In this document: piece by piece, positions 7,557-7,982 of the stretch
Numbering within the stretch: position 1 is the stretch's first letter
How the letters are laid out: every line of letters starts with the position of its first letter
Source of the DNA: Candidatus Minthenecus merdequi
GTDB lineage: Bacteria; Bacteroidota; Bacteroidia; Bacteroidales; Paludibacteraceae
Assembly: GCA_018064385.1 (NCBI GenBank)
Contig: JAGHVI010000005.1
Location: 1-7,982, forward strand
DNA: 7,982 nucleotides
Reading direction: 5' to 3'
Translations under genes and position numbers: made by a program
Notes under the pieces: model-generated
What the model was told of the DNA's origin: nothing
Database searches by the model: none
The model's input: the letters and a program-made list of their open reading frames with translations, nothing else

Positions 7557-7723
7557 TTTTTTTGGAAAATATTTGTTCAAGAGTAAATGCTTTCTAGTGA
7601 TGAAGAAATAATAAGTTGGTACGATTTTGCTTAAGGGTAGTTCTATAAATTAGGTTGAGACGGTTTAGAAGTTTATTTTTAGCAGATTGCTGTGCGAAAG
7701 AAGGGCGTAGCAAGGCATTTATA

Positions 7724-7743
7724 GTTTTGCTTTTTAGCAAAAC
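7724..7743. repeat. Perfect 8-bp hairpin with 4-base loop
   Basis: GTTTTGCT (7724-7731) and AGCAAAAC (7736-7743) pair exactly around a TTTT loop. No T-run follows the stem on either strand, so it is not a standard intrinsic terminator. It is the most regular hairpin of the repeat-like element. Confidence 0.7.
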
Positions 7744-7759
7744 GGCTGCAGCGGGGGGA

Positions 7760-7774
7760 GCAATCTCTGATTGC
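7760..7774. repeat. Perfect 6-bp hairpin with 3-base loop
   Basis: GCAATC (7760-7765) and GATTGC (7769-7774) flank the loop TCT. The same word occurs inverted at 7684-7691, so alternative longer-range pairing enclosing the 7724-7743 hairpin is possible. Confidence 0.6.
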
Positions 7775-7810
7775 GACGGAGGTAAATGCGGGCTATGTGG
7801 CCGACTGACA

Positions 7811-7871
7811 ACCTGTCAAGACCGAGAGCAGAGACCAAGCTTGCTTGGACTATGCCGAGGTTAAGACAGGT
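7811..7871. repeat. Nested stem-loop with an alternative pairing
   Basis: ACCTGTC (7811-7817) pairs with GACAGGT (7865-7871), enclosing a second hairpin CCAAG-CTTG-CTTGG (7835-7848). The left arm can instead pair locally, TGACA (7806-7810) with TGTCA (7814-7818) around ACC. The two folds are mutually exclusive. Whether the region is transcribed is unknown. Confidence 0.5.
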
Positions 7872-7894
7872 CTGCAAAGCAAAGCAGCAAGATG

Positions 7895-7902
7895 CAAAAT
7901 TA
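7895..7902 (-). promoter_or_regulatory. Promoter-like -7 box inside the element, facing galE
   Basis: On the minus strand this reads TAATTTTG followed by C, a perfect TAnnTTTG match. The nearest TTTG upstream leaves a 14-base spacer, which is too short, so a proper -33 box is missing. If active, it would send a transcript through the hairpin-rich block toward galE. Confidence 0.25.
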
Positions 7903-7914
7903 CTGCAAACCGAA

Positions 7915-7937
7915 AGCAAAGAGCTTGCTCATTTGCT
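7915..7937. repeat. 10-bp hairpin with one bulged base
   Basis: AGCAAA (7915-7920) pairs with TTTGCT (7932-7937). GAGC (7921-7924) pairs with GCTC (7927-7930), and A7931 is bulged. The apex is the same CTTG type as the hairpin at 7835-7848, so the two may be diverged copies of one unit. Confidence 0.6.
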
Positions 7938-7982
7938 GAGGTGCAGCGTAATTTATCAAAAAATAAATTCAAAAGCGTCCAG

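Larger units (their letters stand above)
7429..7658. other. AT-rich non-coding galE upstream region
   Basis: No open frame here looks like a gene. The stretch holds the galE leader, the galE promoter, an opposing promoter-like sequence and an inverted repeat, each listed separately. A small hairpin, CCAAA-TTTT-TTTGG at 7552-7565, overlaps the galE -33 box; its role is unknown. Between about 7566 and 7658 I see only AT-rich sequence with no recognisable element. Confidence 0.7.
7659..7979. repeat. Hairpin-rich non-coding element with imperfect terminal inverted repeats (MITE-like, putative)
   Basis: A block of about 320 bases, visibly richer in G+C than the AT-rich spacer beside it. Its left end (7659-7680) pairs with the reverse complement of its right end (7979-7959). 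Both read GACG-n-TTT-n-GAA followed by TTTATTTTT, with 19 of 22 aligned columns identical, two mismatches and one gap. The interior holds at least five short hairpins: 7724-7743, 7760-7774, 7806-7818, 7835-7848 and 7915-7937. It also contains the palindrome GCTGCAGC (7745-7752). The word AGCTTGCT occurs twice (7838-7845, 7922-7929), and AGATTGCT (7684-7691) recurs inverted as AGCAATCT (7759-7766). No transposase or credible reading frame is present. It may be a non-autonomous mobile or dispersed intergenic repeat, or a structured RNA. The right end nearly coincides with the window edge, so the boundary is uncertain, and part of the end match is low-complexity T-rich sequence. Confidence 0.4.

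Noticed and set aside
7655..7864. Plus-strand open frame of 69 codons in the hairpin-rich block
   Set aside because: It starts at TTG, crosses several hairpins, has no recognisable motif, and a Cys-rich composition expected from repeat sequence.
7734..7919. Minus-strand open frame of 61 codons in the hairpin-rich block
   Set aside because: It is spread over the same hairpins, with no domain and no supporting start context. Such frames often arise within intergenic repeats.
7950..7969. A/T-only hairpin AATTTAT and ATAAATT with a 6-base loop
   Set aside because: It contains no G-C pair and lies inside the T/A-rich right terminal repeat. It could arise by composition alone and has no terminator-like context.
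7429..7982. tRNA, CRISPR array, riboswitch or plasmid/phage signatures in the large spacer
   Set aside because: I found no cloverleaf-like arms with conserved loops, no regularly spaced repeats, no recognisable riboswitch core and no integrase or attachment-site pattern.

Overview
The window looks like a chromosomal segment from a member of the Bacteroidetes, most likely a Prevotella-like Bacteroidales. Three things suggest this. Starts lack recognisable Shine-Dalgarno sequences. Spacers carry promoter boxes of the Bacteroidetes type (TAnnTTTG at about -7, TTTG at about -33). The encoded proteins also read like Bacteroidales family members. The assignment is inferred from sequence features only; no database comparison was possible.

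All five protein genes lie on the minus strand and are read from right to left. In order of transcription they are galE (7428-6418, UDP-glucose 4-epimerase), dnaE (6416-2547, DNA polymerase III alpha), trxA (2455-2141, thioredoxin), lepA (2141-354, elongation factor 4) and the first 109 codons of a membrane transporter of the sodium:proton antiporter / putative citrate transporter type (329-1), which runs off the left edge. Packing is tight. One base separates galE from dnaE, trxA and lepA overlap by one base in a TGATG arrangement, and 24 bases lie between lepA and the transporter. The only internal spacer with a visible promoter is the 91-base gap before trxA. The likely transcription units are therefore galE-dnaE and trxA-lepA-transporter, with possible readthrough between them. 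The genes share no pathway: one serves sugar-nucleotide metabolism, one replication, one redox, one translation and one transport.

The right-hand 554 bases (7429-7982) hold no convincing gene. The galE-proximal part is AT-rich. It carries a good galE promoter, an overlapping promoter-like sequence on the opposite strand, and a 9-bp inverted repeat in the predicted galE leader. The distal part (about 7659-7979) is richer in G+C and crowded with short hairpins. It is bounded by an imperfect inverted repeat of about 22 bases, so it may be a small non-coding repeat or MITE-like element.

This is mostly an ordinary housekeeping region, and I see no new multi-gene system. The points most worth a second look are the hairpin-rich element, the Cys at the substrate-gate position of GalE, the galE-dnaE pairing, and the intact PHP metal site of DnaE.
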